The notes beneath the pieces were generated by a model. The model was not told the origin of the DNA, did no database searches, and saw only the letters and a program-made list of their open reading frames with translations. The translations under genes were made by a program, and so were the position numbers. Below are positions 33,429 through 42,181 of a DNA stretch of 64,000 nucleotides, one piece after another. The DNA is from Candidatus Limnocylindrales bacterium (GTDB taxonomy: Bacteria > Moduliflexota > Moduliflexia > Moduliflexales > JAUQPW01). The stretch's first letter is position 1. Each line of letters begins with the position of its first letter. Location of the stretch: NCBI GenBank assembly GCA_035559535.1, contig DATMBG010000052.1, positions 21,698 through 85,697 of the forward strand. Direction: 5' to 3'.

Positions 33429-34514
33429 ATGAAAGTTATAGATCGTTATCTTCTCCGTGAATTCCTGAAGATTTTTTTCTTAGGTTTGATTGCTCTAATT
33501 TGTGTTTTTACCATTGTGGATTTATTCGACCTGATTGACGATATCATTAAAAATCAGGTTCCTCTGAATGTACTTGTGGTCTACTTTTTAACCAAGATTC
33601 CGTGGCTTATTTTCTTTATCATGCCCATATCGATTCTTTTATCCACCCTGTTGACCTTAGGTACCTTTTCCAGGCACAGTGAGATTATTGCCATGCTGGC
33701 TAATGGAATCAGTATTTATCGAATTTCTCTGCCCTTGCTCATTTTAGGATTTCTGGCCAGCATTTTTCTGTTTATTGCCAATGAAACCTTTATTCCCTGG
33801 AGTAACCAGATCGCCGATGCCTGCAGGAGAATCATAAAAAACCGGCCCCAGGAGACTCAAATGACCAAGAGTGGGATCTGGTTCCGAAGCCCAAAAGAAA
33901 ATAGAATTTACAACATCAAACTTCTGGATCCTAACAGGAATGAACTCCATGGTGTAACGATTTATACTTTAGATAAAAATTTTAATATCAAAGAGCGGAT
34001 CGATGTAAGGGTCGCTAAATATCTGGGCAGAGAGTGGATCCTCTACAATGGTTCTCAGAGGACTTTCCAGGGCGACGTTTTAGGTGGAAATCAGACCCTA
34101 TTTGCTGAAAGGAGAGGATTTCCTATTCAACCTTCCTTTGAGGAATTCCAGCGCATTCGGAAAGACCCGGAAGAAATGACTTATCGGGAATTAAAGAATT
34201 ACATCGGCGAACTTCAAAGTACTGGATACGATGCCTCTCGTTACATTGTGGATTTACGAGGAAAGATCTCCTTCCCCTTTGTCAGTCTGGTGATGGTTAT
34301 TATCGGAATTCCTTTTGCCTTAAAATCTCCGCGAAGTGGGACCACTGTAGGAATCGGGTTGAGTATTTTCATCGGGTTCAGCTATTGGATTACCTTAAAT
34401 TTGGGGTTATCCTTAGGTCATGCCCAGATTTTCCCACCCCTTTTAGCTGCTTGGGTTTCGCACATTCTTTTTGTTGCCATCGGGGGATACCTGATTTTGA
34501 GCACCCAGACTTGA
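33429..34514 (+). CDS. lptG: LPS export ABC permease LptG
   Basis: 361 residues of the YjgQ type: MKVIDRYLLREFLKIFFLGLI at the N-terminus, FIMPISILLSTLLTLGTFSRHSEI near helix 2-3, a periplasmic jellyroll and FPFVSLVMVIIGIPFAL before the last helices. Forms the LptB2FG complex with the preceding gene. The other lpt genes are not in this window. It converges with murJ; a run of ten G at 34601-34610 lies in the 132-base gap. Confidence 0.92.
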   Translation: MKVIDRYLLREFLKIFFLGLIALICVFTIVDLFDLIDDIIKNQVPLNVLVVYFLTKIPWLIFFIMPISILLSTLLTLGTFSRHSEIIAMLANGISIYRISLPLLILGFLASIFLFIANETFIPWSNQIADACRRIIKNRPQETQMTKSGIWFRSPKENRIYNIKLLDPNRNELHGVTIYTLDKNFNIKERIDVRVAKYLGREWILYNGSQRTFQGDVLGGNQTLFAERRGFPIQPSFEEFQRIRKDPEEMTYRELKNYIGELQSTGYDASRYIVDLRGKISFPFVSLVMVIIGIPFALKSPRSGTTVGIGLSIFIGFSYWITLNLGLSLGHAQIFPPLLAAWVSHILFVAIGGYLILSTQT

Positions 34515-34646
34515 CGGTATCCTCCTATGGACGGATCCCTTCATACTGCAACCGCACGAAGGGTTGACCATTCATCCTGTTAACCGATACCAGGCGAAGT
34601 GGGGGGGGGGTTGATGATAGCCCGCCAATTCAACAGAACTTTCCTC

Positions 34647-36221
34647 TCATCTCTTTATTTTTGCCTTTACCACGGCCATCACCTGCTCCAACTCCTCCAC
34701 CTGAAGAACTCTACACGCTACATAGAAGAGCCCCACACTTACCAGAATACTCAGGCTTACCCAGATAAGGTTTCCTAACAAGCCCCATGAATGCAGATAA
34801 CCGGCAAGGCTTTGCCGGGTTATCCAACAGGCCATAGCCATGACTGAAGAGGCTGCGATAATTTTAGAAAAAGAGCGGAGCAGGATTCTCCCATGAATTC
34901 CTTTGAGTTTATAACGTAGAATCGAGATTAAAAAGGTAAAATTGAAGATGGCCATGAGAGAAGTAGAGAGGGCCAATCCCCGATGGCCCAGGGGTTGAAT
35001 CAACAGCCAGTTGAGTAAAATATTATTAACAATGGAGATCAAACTGACCATCATAGGGATTTGAGTATCCTTTAAGGCATAAAAAGCCGGTACCAGGACT
35101 TTGATTCCTGCGTAAGCCGAGAGGCCGATAGCATAAAAGGCCAAAGCTCCGGCGGTTTCCTGGGTGTCAAAACTTGTAAACCGCCCGTGCTCGTAAATGA
35201 GGCGGATGATAGGACTTCCGAGTACGATAAGTCCGAACGAAGCCGGAATGGTCAGCAAAAAGACCAGACCCAGGGAGGAGGCTAGAGTCTGGCGGAATTC
35301 ATCCATGTCCTGGCGGGCGGCACTTCTGGAGATGGCCGGAAGGGTGGCCGTCGCGATAGCAACCCCGAAGACCCCGATAGGGAATTGCATAAGCCGGAAG
35401 GCATAGTTAAGCCAGGAGACCCAGCTTTGCTGGGTAGAAGCGAAATAGGTATTAATAAAAACATTGATCTGTACGGCGGCCTGGCCTATAATGGCGGGAC
35501 CGATGAGTTTCATAATCTGGCGAATACCCGGGTCTGAAAAGCTTATGATCGGCTGATAGCGAAATCCAACCCGATAGAGAGAAGGGACCTGGATAAAAAA
35601 CTGGAGTAATCCTCCGGCCAGAGTACCGATGGCCATTCCCACAATGGGTTCCTGGCCCAGATAGGGCATCAGATAAACGCAAGACACCCCTACCAGGATA
35701 GATCCCACGTTGAAGAACGTAGAAGCCGAAGCCGGAATTCCAAACCGATCCTTTGTATTTAAAATTCCCATGGCTACGGCGGCCAGGGAAATGAGTGGAA
35801 GGAAGGGAAACATGATCTGGGTCAATTTGACCGTGAGGGCTACTTTACCGGGAATATCTTCGAACCGGGGGGCCATCCAGGAGACAATCTGGTCTGAAAA
35901 CAAAATACCCAGAAAGGCAACTCCTCCTAAAAGGAGGGTAAGGGTGTTAAGGACCAGGTTGGCCAGACGCCAGGCGGCTCCCTCTCCTTTTTCCACCTGC
36001 CATTGGGTAAATGTGGTCACGAAGGCCGAGCTTAGAGCCCCTTCCGCGAATAAATCCCGGAGAAGGTTAGGGATACGGAAGGCTACAGTGAAAGCATCGT
36101 AGGCCAGTCCCGCTCCAAAGAGGGCTGCAAAAACCTGTTCCCGGATCAAACCTAAAATACGGCTGGCCATAACGGCCAGACTTACAATGCCTGAAGATTT
36201 AACAAGGCGCGAGGTTGACAT
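34647..36221 (-). CDS. murJ: Lipid II flippase MurJ
   Basis: 524 residues, about 14 hydrophobic segments, MOP-superfamily fold. The N-terminus (SSGIVSLAVMASRILGLIREQVFAALFG) and FRIPNLLRDLFAEGALSSAFV carry the Arg residues of the MurJ cavity. VFGVAIATATLPAISRSAA is also diagnostic. It flips undecaprenyl-linked peptidoglycan precursor across the inner membrane. Length is typical. Confidence 0.94.
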   Translation of the reverse strand: MSTSRLVKSSGIVSLAVMASRILGLIREQVFAALFGAGLAYDAFTVAFRIPNLLRDLFAEGALSSAFVTTFTQWQVEKGEGAAWRLANLVLNTLTLLLGGVAFLGILFSDQIVSWMAPRFEDIPGKVALTVKLTQIMFPFLPLISLAAVAMGILNTKDRFGIPASASTFFNVGSILVGVSCVYLMPYLGQEPIVGMAIGTLAGGLLQFFIQVPSLYRVGFRYQPIISFSDPGIRQIMKLIGPAIIGQAAVQINVFINTYFASTQQSWVSWLNYAFRLMQFPIGVFGVAIATATLPAISRSAARQDMDEFRQTLASSLGLVFLLTIPASFGLIVLGSPIIRLIYEHGRFTSFDTQETAGALAFYAIGLSAYAGIKVLVPAFYALKDTQIPMMVSLISIVNNILLNWLLIQPLGHRGLALSTSLMAIFNFTFLISILRYKLKGIHGRILLRSFSKIIAASSVMAMACWITRQSLAGYLHSWGLLGNLIWVSLSILVSVGLFYVACRVLQVEELEQVMAVVKAKIKR

Positions 36222-36660
36222 GGTTTTTATTCTAAGCTGAACGTTTTAGGGTTTCAATACTTATTTCCGGCATAATTTTCTGAAAAAAAGGTTTCCTGCT
36301 TGACAACAATCAGGAGATATTTCTACAATAACTCCAGGTATAAGGAGAATATTAAGATTAGCCACAAAGGCATAAAGATATACAGGATCGGTCAATTTTC
36401 TTATTTTTAATGATCCCTTCTGTCTGTGTGCCTTTGTGGCTAATTAGTTTTATATCTGCTTATAGCCCAGAACGTCCCTGATAGAAAGTAGGAGCGTAGG
36501 GGCGTAAGGCCTTACGCCCCTACAAGAACAGGAAAGTTCCTGAGAACTTCGGTGTTACAAGCCTGACAGAAAAAGGATAACAACAGGAGTGGGTACTGAG
36601 TAGTGGGTAAAGAATCTTTGGGTGTTATGGCTCAGTACTTGGTATCCCTCTTTTTTAAGC
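36222..36660. other. Repeat-rich intergenic region, 439 bases
   Basis: Three inverted repeats lie in series before the MetE-like gene: TTAGCCACAAAGGCA (36358-36372) with its complement at 36431-36445, the GTAGGGGCG palindrome at 36496-36523, and GTACTGAG/CTCAGTAC around 36593-36638. No gene or recognisable SAM or cobalamin riboswitch was seen. Confidence 0.6.
36496..36523. repeat. GTAGGGGCG palindrome, copy 1
   Basis: A perfect 28-bp palindrome: GTAGGGGCG TAA GG and its exact complement. Related copies are at 37945-37974 and 63825-63852 and differ in the three inner bases while staying self-complementary. Confidence 0.85.
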
Positions 36661-37698
36661 ATGACCACACAACCTCACCCCCTTTTACCTACTACTGTTG
36701 TAGGAAGTTATGCCACCCCTGGGTGGATGTGGACGGCATTAGAGGAAGTCAAACAGGGCAAATACGGAGTAACCGACATTAAAGAACTATATGATGACGC
36801 GGTTAAAATTGCCATTTTTGATCAGGAGAAAGCCGGTGTAGATATCATCAGCGATGGCGAGATGCGTCGATTTTTCTTTGTCCAGAATTATTACAAGCGA
36901 TTTACGGGACTTGCTCCGATCGAACCGTTGAGAAAAACGGGTCTTTATGGTTATGACAGCCCTGTCCGATATCGCCCTGTGGAAAAAATTAAGGTTCCCG
37001 AAGGCCTGGGTATTGTGGAGGAGTATCGATTTCTTCGACAAAACACCCAGAAACCCGTCAAAGTAGCCGTAGCCGGACCCTTAACCTTAACGATTCATAT
37101 TCATCTGGAAAAAAACGATCCCTATTACAAAGATCGTTTAGAGCTGGCCTATGAGTTTGCAGAAGTGGTCAATGCGGAATTAAAGGCCCTGGTGGCCGAA
37201 GGAGCTGATTTTATTCAAATTGATGAGCCCTCCTATGCCATTATTCCAGGGACCACCCGGGATTGGATTCATCTTTTTAACAAGTGTGTTGAAGGGGTCA
37301 ATGCCAAGATCGCCCTTCATATTTGTTTTGGCAATCTCCTCAGCAGACCTCGCGGAAAGCGTACGTATCGTTGGATGTTTCCCGACTTACTGGAAGCCAA
37401 GGCCCAACAATTTGTCTTTGAGTATGCCAATCGCGAAATGAAAGAAATCGAGCTTTGGAAAGAGTTTGGGATCGACCGTGAGTTAGGAGCCGGTCTCATC
37501 GACGTAAAGTCCTTCTATGTGGAGACCCCTGAGGATGTTGCCGAGCGTATTCGAGAAACCCTCAAATATGTTCCTGCCGAGAAACTTTATATCAACCCCG
37601 ATTGCGGTTTTTTCCCGGTTCCCCGATGGCTGGCCTATCTTAAACTGCAGCGGATGGTTGAGGGGACAAAGATTGTGCGGAAGGAGTTAGCAGGTTAA
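36661..37698 (+). CDS. Core MetE-type (cobalamin-independent methionine synthase-like) methyltransferase
   Basis: 345 residues from ATG 36661 (the longer frame from 36622 lacks support). It consists only of the catalytic C-terminal barrel of MetE: the N-terminal half of the about 750-residue enzyme is missing. FIQIDEPSYAI gives the homocysteine-site Asp-Glu, ALHICFGN the zinc ligands His and Cys, and INPDCGFFP the second zinc Cys. Core-MetE proteins use methyl donors other than polyglutamyl methyl-folate, such as methyl-corrinoids in some described groups. Donor here unknown. It is a single gene flanked by hairpin repeats. Confidence 0.85.
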   Translation: MTTQPHPLLPTTVVGSYATPGWMWTALEEVKQGKYGVTDIKELYDDAVKIAIFDQEKAGVDIISDGEMRRFFFVQNYYKRFTGLAPIEPLRKTGLYGYDSPVRYRPVEKIKVPEGLGIVEEYRFLRQNTQKPVKVAVAGPLTLTIHIHLEKNDPYYKDRLELAYEFAEVVNAELKALVAEGADFIQIDEPSYAIIPGTTRDWIHLFNKCVEGVNAKIALHICFGNLLSRPRGKRTYRWMFPDLLEAKAQQFVFEYANREMKEIELWKEFGIDRELGAGLIDVKSFYVETPEDVAERIRETLKYVPAEKLYINPDCGFFPVPRWLAYLKLQRMVEGTKIVRKELAG

Positions 37699-37800
37699 GA
37701 GCGAATAGCAGGTTAACCGTCCCGGACAGTAGGTTAACCGTCCCGGTTGACATAAGAGAAGCTATGCTCTCTATAGTTCTCAGAAGTAATCTTTCTTTAT

Positions 37801-37906
37801 TCAGCCTGGACTGGTAAGCATGGCTTTACCGGTTCAGATCCCGAACTATGCAAAAAATGAGCATACCCGAAAACTGTAGCGTAGGCAGGCTGAGGATGAA
37901 GTTTTT
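37801..37906 (+). ncRNA. Candidate structured RNA (three-way junction)
   Basis: TCAGCCTG (37801-37808) pairs perfectly with CAGGCTGA (37886-37893). Inside, ACTGGTAA/TTTACCGGT makes a hairpin (37810-37833) and TATGC/GCATA another (37847-37865). A T6 run follows the outer stem at about 37902. The fold is by eye and no family was recognised, so it may be a small RNA, a leader for csx20-csx1, or a repeat remnant. Confidence 0.3.
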
Positions 37907-37944
37907 TGTCTTAAACCTTGTTTCTTTATCTATATTTTAACCGA

Positions 37945-37974
37945 GGTAGGGGCGATCGGCCGGTCGCCCCTACC
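37945..37974. repeat. GTAGGGGCG palindrome, copy 2
   Basis: GGTAGGGGCGA and its exact complement TCGCCCCTACC flank TCGGCCGG. It ends 14 bases before the csx20 start codon, so it could also affect csx20 translation. Confidence 0.8.
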
Positions 37975-37988
37975 GGGGAACCTATAAA

Positions 37989-38381
37989 ATGCCCAAAATG
38001 TTACTTCTCTTTTCCCATGAATTAACCCAGGACCAAATCAAAGATGCCAGGGCTACTTTAAACATCACCGAATTTGTCCCCCTGTCTGTGGATCTGGAAG
38101 GTCTCTGGAAGAATATTCCCCCCACCAAACCTTCGTTAAGTGAGTATCTGGAACCCCTTCGTAGATGGATGAAAGGGCATGCAGAGCCTGGAGATTATGT
38201 ATTGATCCAGGGTGATTTTGGGGCCGTCTATTTAATGGTTAATTTTGCCTTTTCTGCTGGTTTAATTCCTGTTTATTCCACCACCGAACGGGAAGTGGTG
38301 GAGAAGGCCTTGCCGGATAACACGGTGAGATCGGAACGGGTGTTCCGGCATAGGATGTTTAGAAGATATGAAAAGGAGTGA
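37989..38381 (+). CDS. csx20: CRISPR-associated protein Csx20
   Basis: 130 residues. MPKMLLLFSHELTQDQ, the acidic middle (LEEYL-like SEYLEPLRRWMK), YVLIQGDFGAVYLMVNFAF and LIPVYSTTEREVV match my memory of Csx20, a small type III CRISPR accessory protein grouped with predicted or reported ring nucleases that degrade cyclic oligoadenylate. No catalytic residue is assigned here. Its stop overlaps the ribosome-binding site of the CARF-HEPN gene, so off-switch and effector are co-translated. No cas10, cas6, RAMP or array lies in the window. Confidence 0.8.
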   Translation: MPKMLLLFSHELTQDQIKDARATLNITEFVPLSVDLEGLWKNIPPTKPSLSEYLEPLRRWMKGHAEPGDYVLIQGDFGAVYLMVNFAFSAGLIPVYSTTEREVVEKALPDNTVRSERVFRHRMFRRYEKE

Positions 38382-38386
38382 GTCCA

Positions 38387-39712
38387 ATGAGTCAAGTCAT
38401 GCTTGCCTTTTTAGGAACCAACGATTACTTACCTTGTAACTATTTGCTGAATGAGAAAGGGAAGATCAGTGGAGTGCGATTTATTCAGGAAGCTCTGGTT
38501 TCTTTATTCTGCAAAGATTGGACGGAAAAGGATAGGATTATTATTTTTCTGACTGAAGAGGCTAAAAATAAAAACTGGGTGGATAATGGTCATAAGGATA
38601 GGGACGGTAAACCTCTGCAGAGAGAAGGATTAAAAAGAAGATTAGAATCTTTAGGGTTAAAGACTAAAATTCTTGACAAAGAAATTCCGGATGGGCGAAC
38701 GGAAGAGGAGATTTGGAGAATTTTTGATGAGGTTCTTAATCAAATAGATCATGGGGATGAAGTAATATTTGATATGACCCATGCTTTCCGTTCTCTCCCT
38801 ATGCTTGCCATCATCATATTGAACTATGCAAAGGTCATAAAGAATATCAAAATAAATGGAGTTTACTACGGTGCCTTTGAATCCTTAGGCAGTATTCGCG
38901 AAGTGGAAAAAATGGCAGTCCAGGATCGTAACGTTCCAATTTTCAATCTTACCCCCTTTGTTCGTCTTTTCGATTGGACGAATGCCATACATAATTTTAT
39001 TACGTATGGGGACGCTAAAGATATCAGTGAGCTGACTCAACAAGAAATAAAATCTATTCTGGCAGATACACAAGGAAAAGACGAGGGCGCACAAAACCTC
39101 CGGGAACTGAGTAAACAACTAAAGAAGCTCACCAAATTAATTCAGACAAGTCGAGGACCTGGTCTCATCGATGGATTTGATTTTGACGGCTTAAGAGAAC
39201 TGATAAAAAAAGAAGGATTCTTAAAACCGATAAATCCTTTACTCGATAAAATAGCGAATAAAATTAAAGATTTTAAAAATAAAGATATTAAAAACGGATA
39301 TGCTGCGGTTGAATGGTGTATTCAACACAATTTAATACCACAGGGTTATACTCTACTTCAAGAGACGATGATTAGCGAGGTTGTCGTAAGACATTTTGGT
39401 CAGAGCGAAATTCTCAATGAAGACAAAAGGAAACTTGCTGCTCAGGCTCTCCATATTGCAAATAGAAACATTATTGCAAATAGAAAAATTCCTGAAGAGG
39501 AATGGGAAGAGCCAGCTAAAAGTAGAAAAGAAGACGTTCAAAAAATTATAAGTTGCCTGAGCGAGGATTTTATTAAGATATATGACTCGATAACGCAAGA
39601 TAGAAATGATATAAACCATGCCGGGTTCAGAACTCAACCCTCTCAACCCGAGGACTTACAGGAGAGATTAAAGGAAAGATATTACAAGAACTTGAAAAAA
39701 GGTTTGGCCTAG
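38387..39712 (+). CDS. csx1: CARF-HEPN ribonuclease of the Csx1 family (TM1812-like)
   Basis: 441 residues; start 38387 follows AAAAGGAG by eight bases. The N-terminal CARF domain (1-190) begins VMLAFLGTNDY and includes GDEVIFDMTHAFRSLPM, the DxTHxxR-type ligand motif of the TIGR02221/TM1812 group. A helical middle leads to a C-terminal HEPN domain with RNDINH (R406-H411), the RxxxxH ribonuclease motif. Cyclic oligoadenylate binding should trigger RNA cleavage. The gene is visibly more A/T- and ATA/AGA-rich than its neighbours, a hint of transfer. The producer of the signal must be encoded elsewhere. Confidence 0.85.
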   Translation: MSQVMLAFLGTNDYLPCNYLLNEKGKISGVRFIQEALVSLFCKDWTEKDRIIIFLTEEAKNKNWVDNGHKDRDGKPLQREGLKRRLESLGLKTKILDKEIPDGRTEEEIWRIFDEVLNQIDHGDEVIFDMTHAFRSLPMLAIIILNYAKVIKNIKINGVYYGAFESLGSIREVEKMAVQDRNVPIFNLTPFVRLFDWTNAIHNFITYGDAKDISELTQQEIKSILADTQGKDEGAQNLRELSKQLKKLTKLIQTSRGPGLIDGFDFDGLRELIKKEGFLKPINPLLDKIANKIKDFKNKDIKNGYAAVEWCIQHNLIPQGYTLLQETMISEVVVRHFGQSEILNEDKRKLAAQALHIANRNIIANRKIPEEEWEEPAKSRKEDVQKIISCLSEDFIKIYDSITQDRNDINHAGFRTQPSQPEDLQERLKERYYKNLKKGLA

Positions 39713-39805
39713 TACGGGCACGGCAGGCCATGTTTCTGCTTATAACCCGCTATACAAGCTCCTGAGCATGCCGATGCCTTTACTTCTGATTAGAAAGCCA
39801 TATCT

Positions 39806-41029
39806 ATGCCCGAACCCTATCAAAACCTCTGGCAACCTCCCATTGACTCCTTACCAGACCTGTTATGGGAAGTAATGATTGTAGGCGCCGGACCTGCCGG
39901 TTCCATGGCAGCCCTACATTTAGCCTCTCGGGGGCATAAGGTTCTGCTGATAGATAAGCAGAGATTTCCCAGGGATAAGATTTGTGGCGACGGTCTTATT
40001 CCCGATGCCATCAGGTGCCTTCAAAGGGCGGGTTTGTATGAAAAAGTCTCTAAAGTCGGGTGGAAAACTAAAGAAATAACTGCATTCAGTCCCTCCCGTA
40101 TAAGATTTGAAGTGCCTGGTGACTTCCTGACGGTTAAAAGACTGATTCTCGATGAGATAATTGCCAGGGAAGCCGTTTCCAAGGGGGCTACCTTCTGCCA
40201 GGGAACAGTTCAAGCTATTTCAAGGGACCCGGATGGCATGATTCGGGCTTCGTTTTCAGAATCACCCCAACAGGTTCGGGCGCGTATTGGTATGATCGCA
40301 ACGGGTGCGGATATTTCTTTATTGAAAAATCTAGGGATGGTTTCACACCTGAGGGCCAGTGCGGTGGCTCTACGTTGCTATGTACGTTCTTCATTTAATC
40401 TGAATCAACTGGTCATATCCTTTGATCGCTCCATTATCCCAGGTTATGCCTGGATATTTCCCATAAGCCGTGACGAGTACAACGTGGGTTGCGGTATGGC
40501 ATACCGAAACGGTGCCAAAACCAAGGGGAATTTAAAGGAAATCTTCCATACCTTCGTAGCTGAGTTTCCCCTGGCGCGAGAATTGATGAAGCAGGGTGAA
40601 ATCCTTACTCCCCTTCAAGGGGCCCTTCTTCGATGTGGTTTAAAAGGTTCTTACCCTTTCAAGGGTAGGAATATATTAGCCATCGGGGAAACGATCGGGG
40701 CCACGTTCCCTTTCACCGGGGAAGGGATCGGCAAAGCTATGGAGACAGGGGAGCTGGCCGCATCGATAGTTCATAAGTCGCTGGTGGAGGGGAATTTCCA
40801 ATACCTGCATGAATTTCCACGTCTCCTGGAGGAAGAGTTGAGACCTCGTTATCTGGGATACCAGATTGCCGAAAACTGGCTTTCCAAAGCCTGGCTTAAC
40901 GACCTGATAGCCCGTCGTGCTCAGAAAAGCAGGTTCTTGCAGAATGCCTTTGCAGGTATTATTACCGAGACGGTGGACCCGCGAACCGTTTTCTCCGTAT
41001 GGGGAATTTTAAAATCGTTGTGGAGGTAA
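39806..41029 (+). CDS. Geranylgeranyl reductase-family FAD oxidoreductase
   Basis: 407 residues. The dinucleotide fold MIVGAGPAGSMAALHLA (GAGPAG at 27-32) is followed by RFPRDKICGDGL, the hallmark of geranylgeranyl-reductase and halogenase-type flavoproteins. A second FAD motif (GRNILAIGETIGATFPFTGEGIGKAMETG, given here as two blocks) is intact. These enzymes reduce isoprenoid chains or oxidise ring systems; the substrate cannot be told. A 20-residue extension precedes the FAD fold. A perfect hairpin follows the gene. Confidence 0.85.
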   Translation: MPEPYQNLWQPPIDSLPDLLWEVMIVGAGPAGSMAALHLASRGHKVLLIDKQRFPRDKICGDGLIPDAIRCLQRAGLYEKVSKVGWKTKEITAFSPSRIRFEVPGDFLTVKRLILDEIIAREAVSKGATFCQGTVQAISRDPDGMIRASFSESPQQVRARIGMIATGADISLLKNLGMVSHLRASAVALRCYVRSSFNLNQLVISFDRSIIPGYAWIFPISRDEYNVGCGMAYRNGAKTKGNLKEIFHTFVAEFPLARELMKQGEILTPLQGALLRCGLKGSYPFKGRNILAIGETIGATFPFTGEGIGKAMETGELAASIVHKSLVEGNFQYLHEFPRLLEEELRPRYLGYQIAENWLSKAWLNDLIARRAQKSRFLQNAFAGIITETVDPRTVFSVWGILKSLWR

Positions 41030-41085
41030 GCCTGGGCAAGTTACAAGTAATAATCGAATTGTTGATCAACTCCCTGAGTTGAAGG

Positions 41086-41117
41086 CAAAGGTCCCTTATG
41101 TCAAATGGGGACCTTTG
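41086..41117 (+). terminator. Hairpin after the GGR-family gene
   Basis: CAAAGGTCCC (41086-41095) pairs perfectly with 41108-41117 over 10 bp. A second hairpin TGGGAA(A)GCC/GGCTTTCCCA follows at about 41157-41184. Neither has a T-run, so they may be repeats as well as terminators. Confidence 0.5.
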
Positions 41118-41232
41118 ACCTACTAATCTGTAAATTTAATCCCTGAACTCTAAGCATGGGAAGCCTCTGCAGGGGGCTTTCCCATTGTGTCAAACAGGCC
41201 TTTTGAAAATTTCTGAAGAGTTGATATATCTG

Positions 41233-41261
41233 TTGACACCCATTTACCTACCTGGTAGCAT
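41233..41261 (+). promoter_or_regulatory. Candidate sigma-70 promoter of the Uma2 gene
   Basis: TTGACA (41233-41238), 17-base spacer, TAGCAT (41256-41261), 67 bases before the chosen ATG. Confidence 0.5.
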
Positions 41262-41328
41262 ATTCTTAAAAGGGAATATCGTCATTTTAAAACCCAGTAT
41301 TATTTTTTAAAACCGAGGAGTGAGGCTT

Positions 41329-42117
41329 ATGGAAGAAAGGCATAACGCTGGAGTGACCCTGGAAGAGGTGGAAATACCTCCTACCGAGGATGAACTTCCT
41401 TACAGTGATGGAATCCCCATGGAATCCGAACGACATGTCTTACAAATGTACCTGTTGATCCTTCCGCTGCGACAGTTTTGGAGAGATCGAGAGTTTTTCG
41501 TGGGGGGGAACATGTTTATCTACTTTAGCCTGAAACAGTTACGCCATCAGGACTTTCGAGGGCCAGATGTATTTGTGGTGTTAGATGTACCGAAACGGGA
41601 GCGGAAGAGTTGGGTAGTGTGGCAGGAGGGAAAAGGTCCGGATGTGGTGATTGAGTTGTTGTCGGAGAGTACGGCCGGAATAGACAAAGGGGAGAAAAAG
41701 CGGGTGTATCAGGATCAGTTGAAAGTAACAGAGTATTTTTGGTATGATCCGTTTACGGGGGAACTGGCCGGGTTTCAATTACAGGGTGGAATCTATGTGC
41801 CGATCGAGCCGGACGTTGAGGGAGGATTGGTAAGTAAGCGGTTAGGGCTGAAGTTGGTAAAATGGGCGGGAAAGTATGCAGGGGTAGATGCAGTGTGGCT
41901 GCGGTGGGCGACGAGGGAAGGTGAGTTATTGCCCACGGAGGAAGAGTTAGCCGAACAGGAAAGACAACGGGCCGAACAGGAAAGACAACGGGCCGAACAG
42001 GAAAAACGACGGGCCGAACAGGCAGAGCAGCTTGCCAGACAGCAGAAGCAGAGAGCAGATGAGTTAGAGGCGCTGTTGGCTCGTTACCGAGAACGTTTTG
42101 GAGAGGTACCAGAATAA
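41329..42117 (+). CDS. Uma2-family putative restriction endonuclease with coiled-coil tail
   Basis: 262 residues from ATG 41329 (GAGGAG eight bases upstream). The PD-(D/E)xK fold shows GPDVFVVLDV (D80) and PDVVIELLSES (E109), with KKRVYQDQLKVTEYFWYDP following, as in Uma2/DUF820 proteins abundant in cyanobacteria and planctomycetes. The tail (about 205-262) is a coiled coil of tandem AEQERQR units encoded by 21-bp DNA repeats. No methyltransferase partner lies nearby. Uma2 proteins are mostly unstudied. Confidence 0.87.
   Translation: MEERHNAGVTLEEVEIPPTEDELPYSDGIPMESERHVLQMYLLILPLRQFWRDREFFVGGNMFIYFSLKQLRHQDFRGPDVFVVLDVPKRERKSWVVWQEGKGPDVVIELLSESTAGIDKGEKKRVYQDQLKVTEYFWYDPFTGELAGFQLQGGIYVPIEPDVEGGLVSKRLGLKLVKWAGKYAGVDAVWLRWATREGELLPTEEELAEQERQRAEQERQRAEQEKRRAEQAEQLARQQKQRADELEALLARYRERFGEVPE
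41950..42030 (+). repeat. 21-bp tandem repeat inside the Uma2 gene
   Basis: GCCGAACAGGAAAGACAACG recurs with period 21 starting at 41950, 41971, 41992 and 42013, the last copies diverging. It encodes AEQERQR heptads, so copy-number change keeps the frame and the coiled-coil register. Confidence 0.85.
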
Positions 42118-42181
42118 TCTGTAGGGTTAGCAGCAGTTGTCAAAAACTTTGAATAGCTATTCTACCCCCCCCCCTACCCCC

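Larger units (their letters stand above)
37699..37988. other. Structured intergenic region before csx20
   Basis: Begins with two near-tandem AGGTTAACCGTCCCGG units (37710-37747), the second extended to CGGTTGAC. It then has the three-way-junction candidate at 37801-37893 and the GTAGGGGCG palindrome at 37945-37974. No coding sequence or CRISPR repeat was found. Confidence 0.55.

Noticed and set aside
36222..36660. SAM or cobalamin riboswitch before the MetE-like gene
   Set aside because: Only repeat hairpins are seen; none of the conserved boxes of these riboswitches could be found.
36222..41328. CRISPR array near csx20-csx1
   Set aside because: No regularly spaced direct repeats; the repeated AGGTTAACCGTCCCGG occurs only twice in tandem and without spacers of constant size.
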